DNA from: Heliocidaris tuberculata
Taxonomy: Eukaryota; Echinodermata; Echinoidea; Camarodonta; Echinometridae
Direction: 5' to 3'
Assembly: GCA_025618425.1 (NCBI GenBank)
Contig: CM046833.1
Span: 1,584,172-1,648,171, forward strand
DNA length: 64,000 nucleotides
Shown here: positions 22,764 through 36,397 of the stretch, piece after piece
How the letters are laid out: the number at the start of each line of letters is the position of its first letter
Numbering within the stretch: position 1 is the first letter of the stretch
The notes under the pieces: model-generated
Database searches by the model: none
Seen by the model: only the letters and a program-made list of their open reading frames with translations
What the model was told of the DNA's origin: nothing
Translations under genes and position numbers: made by a program

Positions 22764-24787
22764 TTGCATATATGTAGGCCACCTCTCTGTCATGGTGAAA
22801 TTGATCGGCAAATTTATGTGAAAGCGTCTCATCACTATAATAATCAACTCACTTCAGCCAAACGAGTTTATCATCGTAATCAACTGAAAAATTGTTCTCC
22901 TCGAGATCTCTTCAGGAAGGTTGATCACCTGTTACGACCCCAGTTAAAAACCTTACCAAACAATATCAGTTTTGATATATCTCTACCACAGCGTTTCTTG
23001 AGATATTTTGCAGAGAAAGTTCGGTCAATCACTGATGAATTACAGTCATCAGCGGCTGATAATAGTAGGGAATTTCCTGAGAAACTTGCAACCTCATCAT
23101 TCAGCAAATTCAAATCAGTGTCTGAAGATGAGGTTGCCAAGTTCATTACTACCTCTTCTTCCACAACATGTGAACTTGACCCTGTCCCAACTTCATTTCT
23201 GAAAAAATTTCGTGAAGAATTATTATCATTTATGACACAGGTCATTAATGATTCTTTCATGACTGGTTCTTTCCCAGAAGGTTTCAAGCATGCAAATGTT
23301 ATTCCTAGACTGAAGGGTTCGGCTACTGATGTTGAAGATCTGAAAAATTATCGTCCGATTGCGAACTTGAGATATTTTGGCAAACTCTTAGAAAGAATAG
23401 CTTCATTCCAACTTCAACAGTACCTGAACACATTCAGTTTATATGCAAAGTCACAATCTGGTTACCGCTCGTTTCATAGCGTCGAAACAGCTCTTCTGCG
23501 AGTAACGGATGACATTCTTTTATCTCTAGACAAAGGAGAAGAAGTCATCCTTGTGCTGCTAGATTTTTCTTGCGCGTTTGATACTATTAAGCATGACATC
23601 TTGTTGAAACGTCTGAGACTTCGTTTTGGTATAAGTGGTCAAGCACTCGCTTGGATAGAGTCGTATCTGTTTCGGCGCACTCACACTGTTATTATTGGAA
23701 ATGAGCGGTCATCCACAGAAATCATCCCTCAAGGGGTTCCTCAAGGGTCCGTATTGGGCCCAATCCTATTTACCCTCTATACCTCTCCCTTAGAAGATAT
23801 TATTGATACTCACAAAATTCATAAGATGTTCTATGCAGATGATCCACAACTGTACATTTCATTTAAGAGAACTGATAATATTAATGTCACTTCACAGATA
23901 TCAGAGTGTGTGCAATCAATCAAAGAGTGGTCTCGGGTAAATGGTTTAAAGCTCAATGATACAAAGACTGAGTTTCTTCATCTTTCTTCACGCCATAGGT
24001 CAAGCAACCTCATATCAACATTGAACATAAATGGTACAATTGTTCATGCAACCAGAACTTGCAGAAATTTAGGTGCTATTTTTGATGATAAGTTCACATT
24101 TGAAAATTTTGTCTCACAAAAGTGTCGCTCAGCTTCATTTGGATTATACAAAATAGGTAAAATTCGCAATTTTTTAGACAAACCAACCACTGAACGATTA
24201 ATTCATGCTTTTGTTATGTGCCATTTTGATTTCTGTAATAGTTTACTTTCTGGTCTCCCTTCTTCTCAAATTCAAAGATTACAACTCCTTCAAAATTCTG
24301 CAGCCCGACTTGTTACACGCACGAAGAAACATGAATCAATAACTCCAGTCTTAAGAGATCTACACTGGTTGCCCATCAAGTCCCGTATCCAATTTAAAAT
24401 ACTTATGTTAACCTACCAATGTTTACATCAGTTGGCTCCTACTTATCTCTCTGAAGTACTAACTCCATATAAACCCGATAGAATGTTACGTTCCAGTTCC
24501 AAGTCCCTGCTCTGTGTTCCACAAATAATGACAAAATCATACGGGGAAAGGTCTTTTACACATTCTGCCGCTCTTTTGTGGAACAAGTTGCCTGAATATC
24601 TGAAAAGTATAAATTCCTATGAAAACTTCATTAATTCTCTAAAGACATACCTTTTCACCACTTTATAGTTAATCAGAATCATGAACCCAGTGCATCTTTC
24701 CTTTCTTTCCTCTCCTAAAGTGCATAGAGACATGCAATTTTGCTTATGTGTAATGCGCTATATAAAAATGTTTGATTATTATTATTA
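22764..24787 (+). mobile_element. 5'-truncated LINE (Jockey/CR1/L2-like) with intact reverse transcriptase frame
   Basis: One open frame of 634 codons (22764-24668) encodes a non-LTR reverse transcriptase. Motif A is DFSCAFDTI (D267, D273), motif B QGVPQGSVLGP (323-333) and motif C YADD (357-360). The fingers region reads YRPIANL and the C-terminus WNKLPEYL...FINSLKTYLF. The upstream apurinic endonuclease domain is missing, so the copy is 5'-truncated in the linker before the RT. The first residues (TTG at 22764) come from read-through, and a true start is absent. The 3' end is GCGCTATATAAAAATGTTTG followed by (ATT)4. YADD is followed by P where related elements usually have T. An undamaged frame suggests recent insertion. 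The exact clade needs a phylogeny. Confidence 0.9.
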
Positions 24788-24837
24788 TGGTCACTTTTAA
24801 ATATTTCCCTTTAAGAGAATACATGGATTGGATAACT

Positions 24838-25755
24838 TGCAAAAAAGGCAACATGTCCGGAGACTCCAACCCCAAGCATCTCCTGAATGGGAGATTCTCC
24901 TGCCTGGATACCTAGCAAACTGGAGACTCTGATCGCGCGCCTCTAATCCAGGGCCCGCTTAAAGTGATTGATTAACTTTGTGAAAAATTGGAAAATCAGC
25001 TCAAATGCCAGTGAATTGTGTGCAGTCCTCTAACTACATATATAATTAAGAATATGTGAAAGTATGAGAGAAAATGGAACCCGTTTACTATCCTAAAAAA
25101 GAGAAAATCGCGATCAATCGCTAGCGCAAGTCGCTCGGCTTCTTCGCTGCGCTGCAGTCACAAAAACCAAGCACCGGCGCTTGGCGATTTCAGAGCGGGT
25201 TTCCAGCCCGTACGGTATTCTGTGATAGAGCGAGGTATGCCAACCGTAAGAGTTCTTTAGGGTTTGGTGGTACTCTATCCCGACATCAATGTTCAATCGT
25301 AGATATCTTGATATATAAACGACCGATCAGCTTATAAAACTCAGGCGATTCCTGTCTGAGCTAAAGGTTTGCAATTATGATTACAGCATTAGCTGGAACA
25401 GTGATTTTTTTTTTCAATCCTGGGCAAAGTTAATCAATGCCTTTAAGGGCCCTGGAAGCTCTAGGGTTATACATGTAGATGCTCTCTGGTGCTATCTTCA
25501 ATGATCTTAGGCTTATTTTTGAACATATGACAAAACTAAATTGTATAATCCAATGATTAAGATCATGAATTTAGTTTTATGTTTTAGAAAGAGGTAGTTG
25601 GGTGGGAGAAAGCTAATTTTAAGCAGGATAATACAGCTTAAGTGGTAGACACACAGCTAGAGCAGGAGAAATTCAAACTCGAGCAGGAGAGCGGGAGATC
25701 TTGCAAAAATGGCCTCAAAGCTGGAGAGTTGGAGTCTCTTAACATGTCCCTCAGC
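24838..25755. repeat. nested inverted-repeat elements
   Basis: The outer arms are ACATGTCCGGAGACTCCAAC near 24851 and its diverged reverse complement near 25720-25750. Inside, an element at 24951-25452 has termini GGGCCCGCTTAAAGTGATTG and CAATGCCTTTAAGGGCCC with TTAACTTTG/CAAAGTTAA further in. The core (25090-25310) is GC-richer than its surroundings. There is no coding capacity. Confidence 0.6.
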
Positions 25756-26517
25756 TGACTTTTATAGACATTGTGTATTATTTGGCTTCCTTAGATGGAA
25801 AATGTAATCTTGATATATATTTACACACTGGTGTGTTGTGACAATTGCATGTCTTGGCACAGTGAACATTACCAAACAACCGTAGCAAGATTTAAACTAA
25901 CATTTAATCGCTCAAAGTCTGCACAAAGTCTGGACATGATATAAAACTATTTTGTAAATCGCTGTTTTCATTGATATACATGTAGAAGAAAGAAACGGTG
26001 TATTCATCAAGTTTATTTCCCGTGTATTTTTCATAACCAGAACTGATCTTGGCCTTAATTTAAAGCTTCTATATATTATTGCCTCAGAGCCCAAGTTTAG
26101 TATTTAGGTTAGAAAGGTCTAAAACTGAGCAAACATCAGGATGTGAGCTTAAATTAAAATGTTTCTTCATATCATTTATTGTCCAGATAGCTTATTCGTC
26201 TTTGATTCTTATGACATGATTAAAGTTTGCTACAAAAATGTCTTCTGTATTGGAATGTTTCAATATTGGACTAATCTAATTTTACCAAGACAAATCACTT
26301 TTAGCTACATGTATAATGCATGATGAATGTTAAAAACGATTCACTATGTAATCTATAAACTATGTAGTATAGATTGCATTTATGTAGATATGAGAAGGAC
26401 ATGAATAAATTTGTGTATTATTTGTTTAAAACAAAAGCTTTAAAGTGTGTTCATGAATGAAACAACTGAAAACTAGTATGCAGTATGAACAAACTCATAT
26501 TTCATATATTTACCAAT

Positions 26518-27960
26518 CAGTAATGATTATCAAGCTTAGGATTGATTGGAGAAATGATCGATTGATTGAATAAATATTTGATTGATGGCTGATTGGTTAA
26601 TTTGTTGGTTTTTGATTGATTGACTGATTGATTGATTGGTTTCATTGACTGATTAATTAATTGGTCAGATGGTTAAAAGAAACATCAGTAATAATTAGCA
26701 AGCTTAGGATTGAATGGTGGAATGATCGATTGATTGAATAAATATTTGATTGATTGATTGATTGGTTGGTTGGTTAAGTTGTTAGTTTTTGACTGATTGC
26801 TTAATTGGCCAAATGGTTAAAGAAGCAATCAGTAATGATTATCAAGCTTAGGATTGATTGGAGGAATGATCGATTGATTGAATAAATATTTGATTGATTG
26901 ATTGATGATGGCTGATTGGTTAATTTGTTGGTCTTTTATTGATTGACCGATTGATTGATTGGTTTCATTGACTGATTAATTAATTGGTCAGATGGTTAAA
27001 AGACCCATCAGTAATAATTAGCAAGCTTAGGATTGAATGGTGGAATGATCGATTGATTGAATAAATATTTGATTGATTGATTGATTGGTTGGTTGGTTAA
27101 GTTGTTAGTTTTTGACTGATTGCTTAATTGGCCAAATGGTTAAAGAAGCAATCAGTAATGATTATCAAGCTTAGGATTGATTGGAGGAACGATCGATTGA
27201 TTGAATAAATATTTGATTGATTGATTGATGATGGCTGATTGGTTAATTTGTTGGTTTTTTATTGATTGACCGATTGATTGGTTTCATTGACTGATTAATT
27301 ATTTGGTCAGATGGTTAAAAGACCCATCAGTAATAATTAGCAAGCTTAGAATTGATTGGTGGAATGATCGATTGATTGAATAAATGTTTGATTGATTGAT
27401 TGATTGGTTGGTTGGTTAAGTTGTTAGTTTTTGACTGATTGCTTAATTGGCCAAATGGTTAAAGAAGCAATCAGTAATGATTATCAAGCTTAGGATTGAT
27501 TGGAGGAACGATCGATTGATTGAATAAATATTTGATTGATTGATTGATGATGGCTGATTGGTTAATTTGTTGGTTTTTTATTGATTGACCGATTGATTGG
27601 TTTCATTGACTGATTAATTATTTGGTCAGATGGTTAAAAGACCCATCAGTAATAATTAGCAAGCTTAGAATTGATTGGTGGAATGATCGATTGATTGAAT
27701 AAATGTTTGATTGATTGATTGATTGGTTGGTTGGTTAAGTTGTTAGTTTTTGACTGATTGCTTAATTGGCCAAATGGTTAAAGAAGCAATCAGTAATGAT
27801 TATCAAGCTTAGGATTGATTGGAGGAATGATCAACTGATTGAATAAATATTTGATTAATTGATTTGATTATTTGGTTGGTTAATTTGATGGTTGATGATT
27901 GATTGATTGATTGATTGGTGTCACTGAATGATTGCTTAATTGATCACATAAAGGACTGAT
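26518..27960 (+). repeat. higher-order tandem repeat, period ~312-323 bp
   Basis: CAGTAATGATTATCAAGCTT starts at 26518, 26830, 27153, 27472 and 27791. Between these starts lies a variant half-unit with CAGTAATAATTAGCAAGCTT (for example at 26686). Each unit is thus a dimer of two related monomers and is itself built from ATTGATTG and TTGGTTGG tetranucleotides. The array decays after about 27870. Confidence 0.95.
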
Positions 27961-28090
27961 TGAATAAATCATTGATTTGTTGACTCACTTGGTTGAGTGT
28001 TTTATTCATGCAGGTATTGGTGAGATGACTGAGTGATTGAATGGTTGATTTGATTGGTTTATCCAAATCCATTCATCAGATTCAATTCCA

Positions 28091-28239
28091 GGGCCCTGAT
28101 TCATAAAACTTGTTATCAATAACAACTGCCACATTTCTATTTCAAATCTGCTCTCGGCCAATCAGATTCAAGGTTTTCAGTAGCTTATAACTAGTATGGT
28201 AACTTGTTATTGATAACAAGTTTTATGAAACGGGGCCCA
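28091..28239. mobile_element. GGGCCC/AGCCAATCAG-family MITE
   Basis: The ends are GGGCCCTGATTCATAAAACT and AGTTTTATGAAACGGGGCCC, with arms of about 35 bp (CTTGTTATCAATAAC). The centre carries GGCCAATCAGATTC. Confidence 0.85.
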
Positions 28240-28752
28240 GGAACAGGGTGTGAAATACCTTGAAACCCATGCTGAAATGACGAGAGTGATAATTAGTCTC
28301 AAATAAAGTGAACAGTTCCCATCCAATATCAGACATTACAACTGCTCTACAAATTTCTTTATAGAATTCGTCAAAATGGTACCTGTACATGTTTAGAAGT
28401 CACAAAATAATTTATACAGAGTGCAATCTTTGCAGTATTACATGAATCAATTAGCTTATTTTTAGGCCTCACTATTACGCAAATGAAATTTAATCTTTAT
28501 AAATTCGTCATGATAAGAGAACAACTCAAGTGTTGTTACAACTCATACTTTAATTGAAAGTTGAAGTGATCTAGTAAATTTACTATTTAAAAATTTTAGA
28601 GACAGTTTCGGAGATATAATGTATGTTCTAAAGTACAAATCACCAGATGAAAATTTATTGAACTTTAATATTCCTTTATGGGTGAGCTCACTATTGTGTT
28701 TCACTTGAAAAGAAAGTTGGATCTGATGAAAATATGCACTACTGTCTAATAG

Positions 28753-28758
28753 TTTATT
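28753..28758 (-). terminator. candidate polyadenylation signal of the adhesion GPCR gene
   Basis: AATAAA on the - strand lies about 260 nt beyond the stop at 29018. A second AATAAA lies at 28653-28658. Neither is proven. The sequence between the stop and the signals has no other feature. Confidence 0.4.
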
Positions 28759-29017
28759 CAGAGTTGGTAATGTCAAGTCATGTGAAAGCAATACTTATCA
28801 ATACTCCTTGGCGAGGAAACAGTAAACGTGAAAATAATCAGCCATTACTCAAGGTTATTAATCAACACTCAACAATTCAACAGTTTAACATAACTTCAAG
28901 AGTTATTGCAAGTACTGGCCTTTTAACAACTTCCTGTTATTATTTCTAAATTCTTCCAAAGACAAGGCAATCAAGCAATTCTTGTTTGATCCCTACTTCA
29001 TTAACCAATACCAAGAA

Positions 29018-31225
29018 TTACGTTTTAACATTCCCCTGTGACTGATGTGATTTCTTCTTCCTTTTCCTTCTAGATCTTCTCTTCACTTTTCTATCATCTC
29101 TTACTGGTGTTTCTCCTCTTAATTTATGTTCTGAACCTGGTAAATCATCATACGTGTTCCTTTCATGCCTGTCATATGATGGATTTATTTGTTCCTCTTG
29201 TAGCATGTCTGGAGTGGCACCACTTTGTTCAATTGTCGTGACTCTCTGAGGGCCTAGGTGTCCCTTCTCACCTCGGAGAGCACAGGTCTTAGAAGACTCC
29301 TGTAGGTCTCTTTTGCTATCAGGATGGTCCAGAGGATGCAGTTGTCTATATACAACAGGGGTGCTGATGTCAGCAGACAGTCCTCGTTCATCTTCTGTTA
29401 AATGTAGGTGTCCCCTCTTTCCTGGATGCTGATCATAGGTCCTAGAGGATTCTTTTGACCTTTGTTCGGGGTCTGGAGATGGTAGATGTCCCCAGATCTT
29501 TGGCCCTCTTGAACCTTCGTGCCTTGCAACACCATCCTTGATTGAGGCCTTCATATAACGAACGGTAACAAACAAACAAAAACATTTATACTGCTGATTG
29601 TTGAACTAGCATCTAGTAGTTGGAATAAGTTTCAGGGAAATAAAATTGTTGGTACGCCTATATAGTAGCAAAGTCTTTAGGAACAGGATATAGCACAAAT
29701 TATTTTAAAATATAGTGAGTAGAATGATTGTTATTACCTTTTCTGTTATTATTATCATTGTTATACGAGAAATTGAAAGATATAGAGGGCGCTGCACAGT
29801 AGCGACCAATTTACATGGTATTTCGTCTCTATACCTATATATGAAAGTAAAGAAGAATTCTTCCAAAACAGAAATATAAAAGCCCTGTCTTCCAATGGAA
29901 ATGGCAAGTAAAGTTTTATTTTGTTTCCGTAGTGCATTCAGAAAGTAAATACATGTACTGTATTGAAAAGAAAACAAGAACGGGTGAATTTACTCACTGT
30001 TCAATCGCTTTTACTTTCTTGTCATTTAAAACAAAGAAAGAAATGCAAATACAAACATCTTGACACAAACCTCTTGTTCAGAAGGCAGGCTATGTAAATG
30101 GGATCTATTTCTGCCTATTGCTTTCCTATATCTTCTTTTTTGGCTTGATGAAAGGCCAGACATTTTATCATTCAATGCTGGGTTCCTTTGTAACGTCAAA
30201 TCAACCGAAGAAGGTTTCCTGGTCTTCGTTTTGTTGTTGTAGTATCTTCCTATCTGAGACCAGCTGTCCATGGTACCATCGTACAGAGATGCCCGAATTG
30301 AAGATCGATCCGTGGAAGACATCTTCCTGGAGCTTCGCTGGTAATCTAGAGATCTTCTGTGCTGCTCTTCTATCAGGGTCTGGTTACCGACCAAAGAAAC
30401 CTGTTTGATAGGTTCTAATCTCATGTGCTCCAGGACAATGTTACCAGTCCTGGAACTTCTCTCTGTCCCGCCAACACTACCCATGGAATACCTCATGTGA
30501 CCTGACCTTGAGGCTGACTTTGACAACGACCTTGAAAGTTCAAGATCAAGGTCATTTTCCTCAATGGGAATAGACAAGGTATCCCTTCTGTCTCGTTGTT
30601 GAGCCGAGCTGCTGCCGAGGCGTCTGGAGTCTGTTCCGATGGAAGTGGACATGGTTCGTCGACTCTGGTCGGTACTACTGAGGTTTGTTCGTCTCCTCCA
30701 ATGTTCTATACGCCACCTGAATTGAATTGGATCGAAACTCCCATTCATTTTCTTCTAACAAAATATGGTACAATATGTTTGACAACAGAAACAAATACAG
30801 ATTATGTCAAAGAAAGAAGCGAATACACAAAGAGCGGAGTTTGTGTTGAGAACGTACACTAAGGAAAATACAACACACAAACAACAACAACAACAACAAC
30901 AAAAACCCTCGCCTATTGCCTCAGGTTTCAGGCAATTGCCTCAGGTGTCGGATTGTTCCAAATGTATAATTTTGTGAACAGTTCTCCTAATATCATTGGT
31001 AGTAAAGCCATTAGGGAGCTTTCATCTCATTTTGAAGTACCTGAATGCAGAACTGGCACTTGTAGTCACTTCTGATTTGATTCGACTTATGGCATCCTCT
31101 CCCTTACTGACTCGTTCCCTTCGTGACGGATCACCATGATGTCTCACACCAATGTCCCTCTCGGGTCGGATCTGGGACACGGACGTAGAGGTCGGTACTG
31201 ATAAAGCTGCCATATGCTCTCTCCG
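29018..31225 (-). CDS. exons 25-27: long basic cytoplasmic tail
   Basis: Exons 25 (31225-31041), 26 (30716-30071) and 27 (29548-29018) encode about 450 residues rich in Arg, Ser and charged residues. Exon 27 contains an imperfect internal repeat (RSKESSRTYDQHPGKRGHL against KRDLQESSKTCALRGEKGHL) and ends with a polybasic block KVKRRSRRKRKKKS. RRxS-type stretches offer many possible kinase sites. No known domain is recognised. The acceptors of exons 26 and 27 have weak pyrimidine tracts; exon 25 can also be read through its donor to a stop nine codons on, giving a shorter tail. Confidence 0.7.
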
Positions 31226-32969
31226 CTGAAAACACAGGAAACAATATACATGTATATCATTCAATATCTGGGCCCCTACTAAAGGGTCACTGATCTTTAC
31301 CTTGAATTGAATAACCTCTGGACTGTATACTCGTGGTATAAGAAAATGGCGGTGTTTTTAATCGAGACTGGGTATATGATCAGATGATGCATATCTATGG
31401 ATCTATACAAATAAAGGTATCTGTTCCAATATCAAATGTTGACCCCTTGTTAATAAGCGATTCTACAAAAGCTACTAGTTATCTACAAAACTATCTTCCT
31501 ACTAGGCCTATCTGAAGATAAATAATGTAACCCCATTTGTTGATTAACTTACCCAACTGTCTCGTGATGCATGCTTGAGGGCGGTCTTCATTTGCGAACA
31601 GATGAAGTTATGAGCTACAAGGAACCCTAGACTCTGAAATACAACAACAAAATCATCTGTATATCAAATTCTCAATGGTCCAGGAGAAACATTCATAATA
31701 GTTATCACATATTCCGTAAATCAAGCTAATTCATAAAACGAATGCACATCAGAATTCAATAAAGATTAACTTAGTATAAACAAGTATAAGTATCTCGCCT
31801 TTATTTAAGGCTACATTTTTCACATTTAAAAAATTATGAAACAAGAAATGTCATTTATCGGATGGAAAATCGAAAGGATATTTCATATGTCAACAATTTT
31901 AGAGATAATGTCACAGATTTGTTACAACGCATGCGACGAACAAAGAAACATACATGTATATTCCCCGTCAAATTTTGTTCGTGTGGATGTAAGCGCGCTG
32001 AGTTTCATTCATTGAACATTGATTTATTTTAATATTTCATAATTGTTTCCCCTTGTCACTCTACCTGTGTGATTGCCAGGGCACAAAAGATGTATCGTAA
32101 GACAGACGACGAAGTTCTGGTCAAGAAGACTAAACCACATGTCCAACATAGAACCAGAACAATTAGACACACGATGTTGCATTCGATCTCGGACCTATAG
32201 GGAATCAAAGATTAGACAATCAGTGGGATGCTAGGTACATTTTTGGGAGCAACCCAAAGGCTTACCAAAATGAAAGAGCTGACAGTACAATGTAACCAGG
32301 GAAGTGTAATACAGGCATAGTGCCTGATGATGGTTAATTATTTAGTATTATCACATGCACTTCAGTTAATTTTATCAATATTTAATCGATATATTGTAAT
32401 GAGTAAAGTGACGATGATTATAAAGATGGTGTTGACGATAAATCCTAATGGTAGTCTGAAATTTGACATTTCCTTTCCTCGCTAGAGGGTAAGACCAAAT
32501 GGCAAAGTTTGCATCTGTGACACCGGAAAATGGAGTATTTTTTTTATTTGTACAATAAAAATGATGATAATGATTTATTTCGAGGACATTTTTCTCTAAA
32601 TGAAAAAAAAAAATGCAGGCGCCTGATCCCGCTGTGCCTGTTTTTACATGGTTTTCACGTTTATTTGTTTTTTAAGTGGCAATTACTCTCTAAGGAATGG
32701 GAATTTTGACTTTATTCAGATGTATTTTCCTCCTTACATAATACTTGAATAGTCGTTCCAATGATTCAAATTGGCCCACCTCAGTGAGGGTAGGCCTATT
32801 CTTTATGCTTTGGGGAATGTTGGTGATTATAAATGTAACCATTATTCATTATAAATACAGAAATACAGGGGTAACCTCGCTAGTCATAAGGACCGCTAGT
32901 CATAAGGACCGCATGACTAAATGAAAAGCAGTCCTTTATAAATAGCGGTCCCCAAAATATATGTACCAC

Positions 32970-33008
<39 letters not shown>

Positions 33009-36000
33009 GAACTGCAATACAGCATATAAATAATAAAGTTCTTATACATGTGATAAAGTGTCATTGAATGTGACATCCCGGCCAGTTTACCTTATTCCCT
33101 TTTTGTGTGGTTTTCTTCTGAAATGTCCCCTTGGAAATGTTCTCCTGGACCTTCTAAGATGGGGATGCAGAGCAATCAACAAACAGATGTTGATCTATGA
33201 TAGTACATAAAATCGAAATAAAAATTATCGTTCAACTATAAAGATTTATGACCGACATTAATGAAAGTTTAATTAAAGAAATGAAACTATTTATACACGT
33301 TTAATTGCATAATATGAAAAACAAGAAAGGCTGATAGTTCTAAATGATATATGATCCTCTTCCTTAACCCTGCTTTTTATTGCTTATAAATGGATATTCA
33401 AATAAGAAAAATCATCTAAGCTTTAAATAAAATGCATTTTATGACATATTTTGAAATTATAGTTTGGGAAGTTTTTTGAAAATGTGAATGTTAATGTACA
33501 CAGATCACATTTCAATCCAAAATCGGTAATAATATCATGAATTTTATATAATCAGATCATTCTTAATTATCACAATTTTTTACACTCGATAGAGTATGTG
33601 AATAACTATAAATGAATATGATTATTTTTCTACAGCTTACCAATGCAATCAGTGCTGTAGCAACAATAGCTGATAACTGTGCATTCCTTTGCAACCAACA
33701 GTGTCTGAGAGTCAAAGGAAATAAAAGTTAAATCATACACTTATTTTACCTCAGGTCCTCTACCATTCAATAAGCCCTTCAGAGTCTGAAATCTGTGGCA
33801 CATATTTAATATGATATTTTAAGACGGCTAATCATATTGTACAGCTGCTAACAGAAAGGTACTGTTACAGTGTTCTTAATAAAACACCGCGCCCTATTTC
33901 AAAGAATCTTAGCTTTCTTGACAAGGTTTTATATTACACATTGTTTTCACAATGTATTCATTCTGTGGATTTACTATATCCTTTCATTTTCTCTAGAATA
34001 AGTTCGAATGATCACTGACGGGGGGGGGGGGGGGGTTGTAAATACAAATTTAGAGTGAAAATAGAGTGAAATTCACTCTTTTCTTTTCAGAGAGCAATCG
34101 ATATTCACTTGATATTCACACCTAAACAATTGATCAGTGACGTGACTCCCGCGAAAGTGAAATAGAGAGAAAATTCACTTTTTTTTTTGTTAAGAGAGTA
34201 GTGCATGATTCTGTTCCAAGCAGCTGAATCACCATTGTCCAATGAAACTACTCACCCATTCGCTCCACCAAAGTCATCAATCCAGAATGCCAGGGTTATA
34301 CCAATGGGTAGGAGTGGAGAGACTGGTTTTTAGAACAAGATGAAATTTAGAAATAAATTAAGCCACAGGTCACGTTCATTCCTCAATTTAGAATACAGCA
34401 AATGCGTTAAAAGCTCGTTTGAACTGGCTAAATTATTTGGTCTTTGTATATTAACAATTATTAGCTATCACTATCAACCAAAATTCTTCAGTATAGTTAA
34501 TTCATACAGGGTAAAATTTTTAGATATTGGAACTTCTACAATATGATTTTTCAAGCATTCATCTTCCTGTGTGTTTGATTTTTTTAATTATATATTTTTT
34601 TAAATATTATGAAGGAAACACGTTAAAAGGATATTGAATTTTCATCATCCTAACTGATAGATCTAATAATTTTTCTTTAAAATCTGTTGGATCTTTATTT
34701 CCCAAGATTTAACTACGATTTAATCAAAATGATATTGTACCAGTTAAAGGACCATCCAAAAATAAATTTCATCAAATGATTTCTATACTATGATCTAATA
34801 ATTTGAGCTAAACTCTCTCTAAAGTAACCCCTATGCCGCGTAATTCCGTGTCACCTTCGCACCGCTTTAAGTCACTGAGCGAATGCACCTGTTGTCGCGC
34901 AGAGTACAGTCTTACAAAGAAATTCGTGGTATCCCAACATGAAATGAGCAACTGATATTAAGTTTATAGATGACTTACTCCAGCCAATAATTTGCCAGAG
35001 CCAATAGCGCATTGCATGCTGTCCTCCTCTTGTTGATAACTTCACGCATAGGTAGACAGCGCCCTCTACGTTTTTGAAGAATTGACAGATGATGCCGTAG
35101 TAAGTCAAGCCAGCCAATACTTGACATGTGACCTATAAATGAGAGATCATTCGGTTATACGTATGTCAACGATTCCAATTCTTAGTGGAATATAATCGTA
35201 GTCCTTAATAATCGAAAGTGTAAAAAGATATTATACATTCGTGACTCACATTTGAAGGTTTACAATACCTCACATAAATTGTGAGAGATCACTTATGAAT
35301 TATATAGTGTGAGTTGAGTCAATAAAAAAAGGGGGGGTATTCAAGCCCCAATATTTAAAAAACCAAATTAAATCGCTGAAATTCATTATAATGGTATAAT
35401 AGCTGATAATGTATCCTTTAATTTGATAGGCTGGGCACTGACGATTTTTAAAAAGCATATCAAAATCGTCTCTGCCCAAGTTTAGGCTGAATGATGTTTA
35501 GGAGTTACTTTTATATTTTGCGAGTGTATTCAACTAGAATGGAAATCATTCAACCAACCATTTCATTCAGAACTTGGGAAAAGGCAAATTTCACATGAAT
35601 GAGGGAAAATGTAACTATAATTCTGCTGTCCATGGTCGGATTTCATTGATCATGTTGTCAAACTAAGGGAAACATGATATAATAATAATAATAAATAATA
35701 GTGGGTTCTTGTATAGCGCACACATGTTTGTCAGACTTGACACTCATGGCTACAATGTCAGTATGTTTCTATTTAAATTTGTAAGTACTGATGACAACAG
35801 TATTTAGTGTTGAATTTGGCTTCCCTTTTTATTGCCTCACACTGTTTAATCTTGCTGGGAAAGTTCAAAGAAAACATTTGAATCAAATTTTTACTGGTTA
35901 ACTATTCACATTAGTCAGGAATAAATCAGACAATTTATTTGGGCACAGTACATACTTCTAAGTTTGTTCGGTTAGACTGAACGTGACAATCTGGCAGGAA

Positions 36001-36364
36001 ATTCCCGAGGTAACTGCTCGAGTATTTTGGTAAAGTTTCGAAACCGTCATTCTTACCCCAGAGAAGATCTTTATCGATGGTAGGATGACAGATGCGAAAG
36101 CTAGAACGCTGGCTATGTCTTGAGATACATGAGCACAAATTATTCCACCATCAATGTATCTAAAGATTCAAGAAAACAGATGATCAGCGTCTAACAATAA
36201 ACCAAGTAAGTTCTCCTGAGTTCAAAATAAACGATGATTATAAACTTCCTTGTTATTATTACTATTATCAATATTATTTATTAATTATTATCTTCATTAT
36301 TATTATCATTATTACTATCTTATTACATGTATTCATTATTATTATCATTATTGTTATTCCTAAT

Positions 36365-36397
<33 letters not shown>

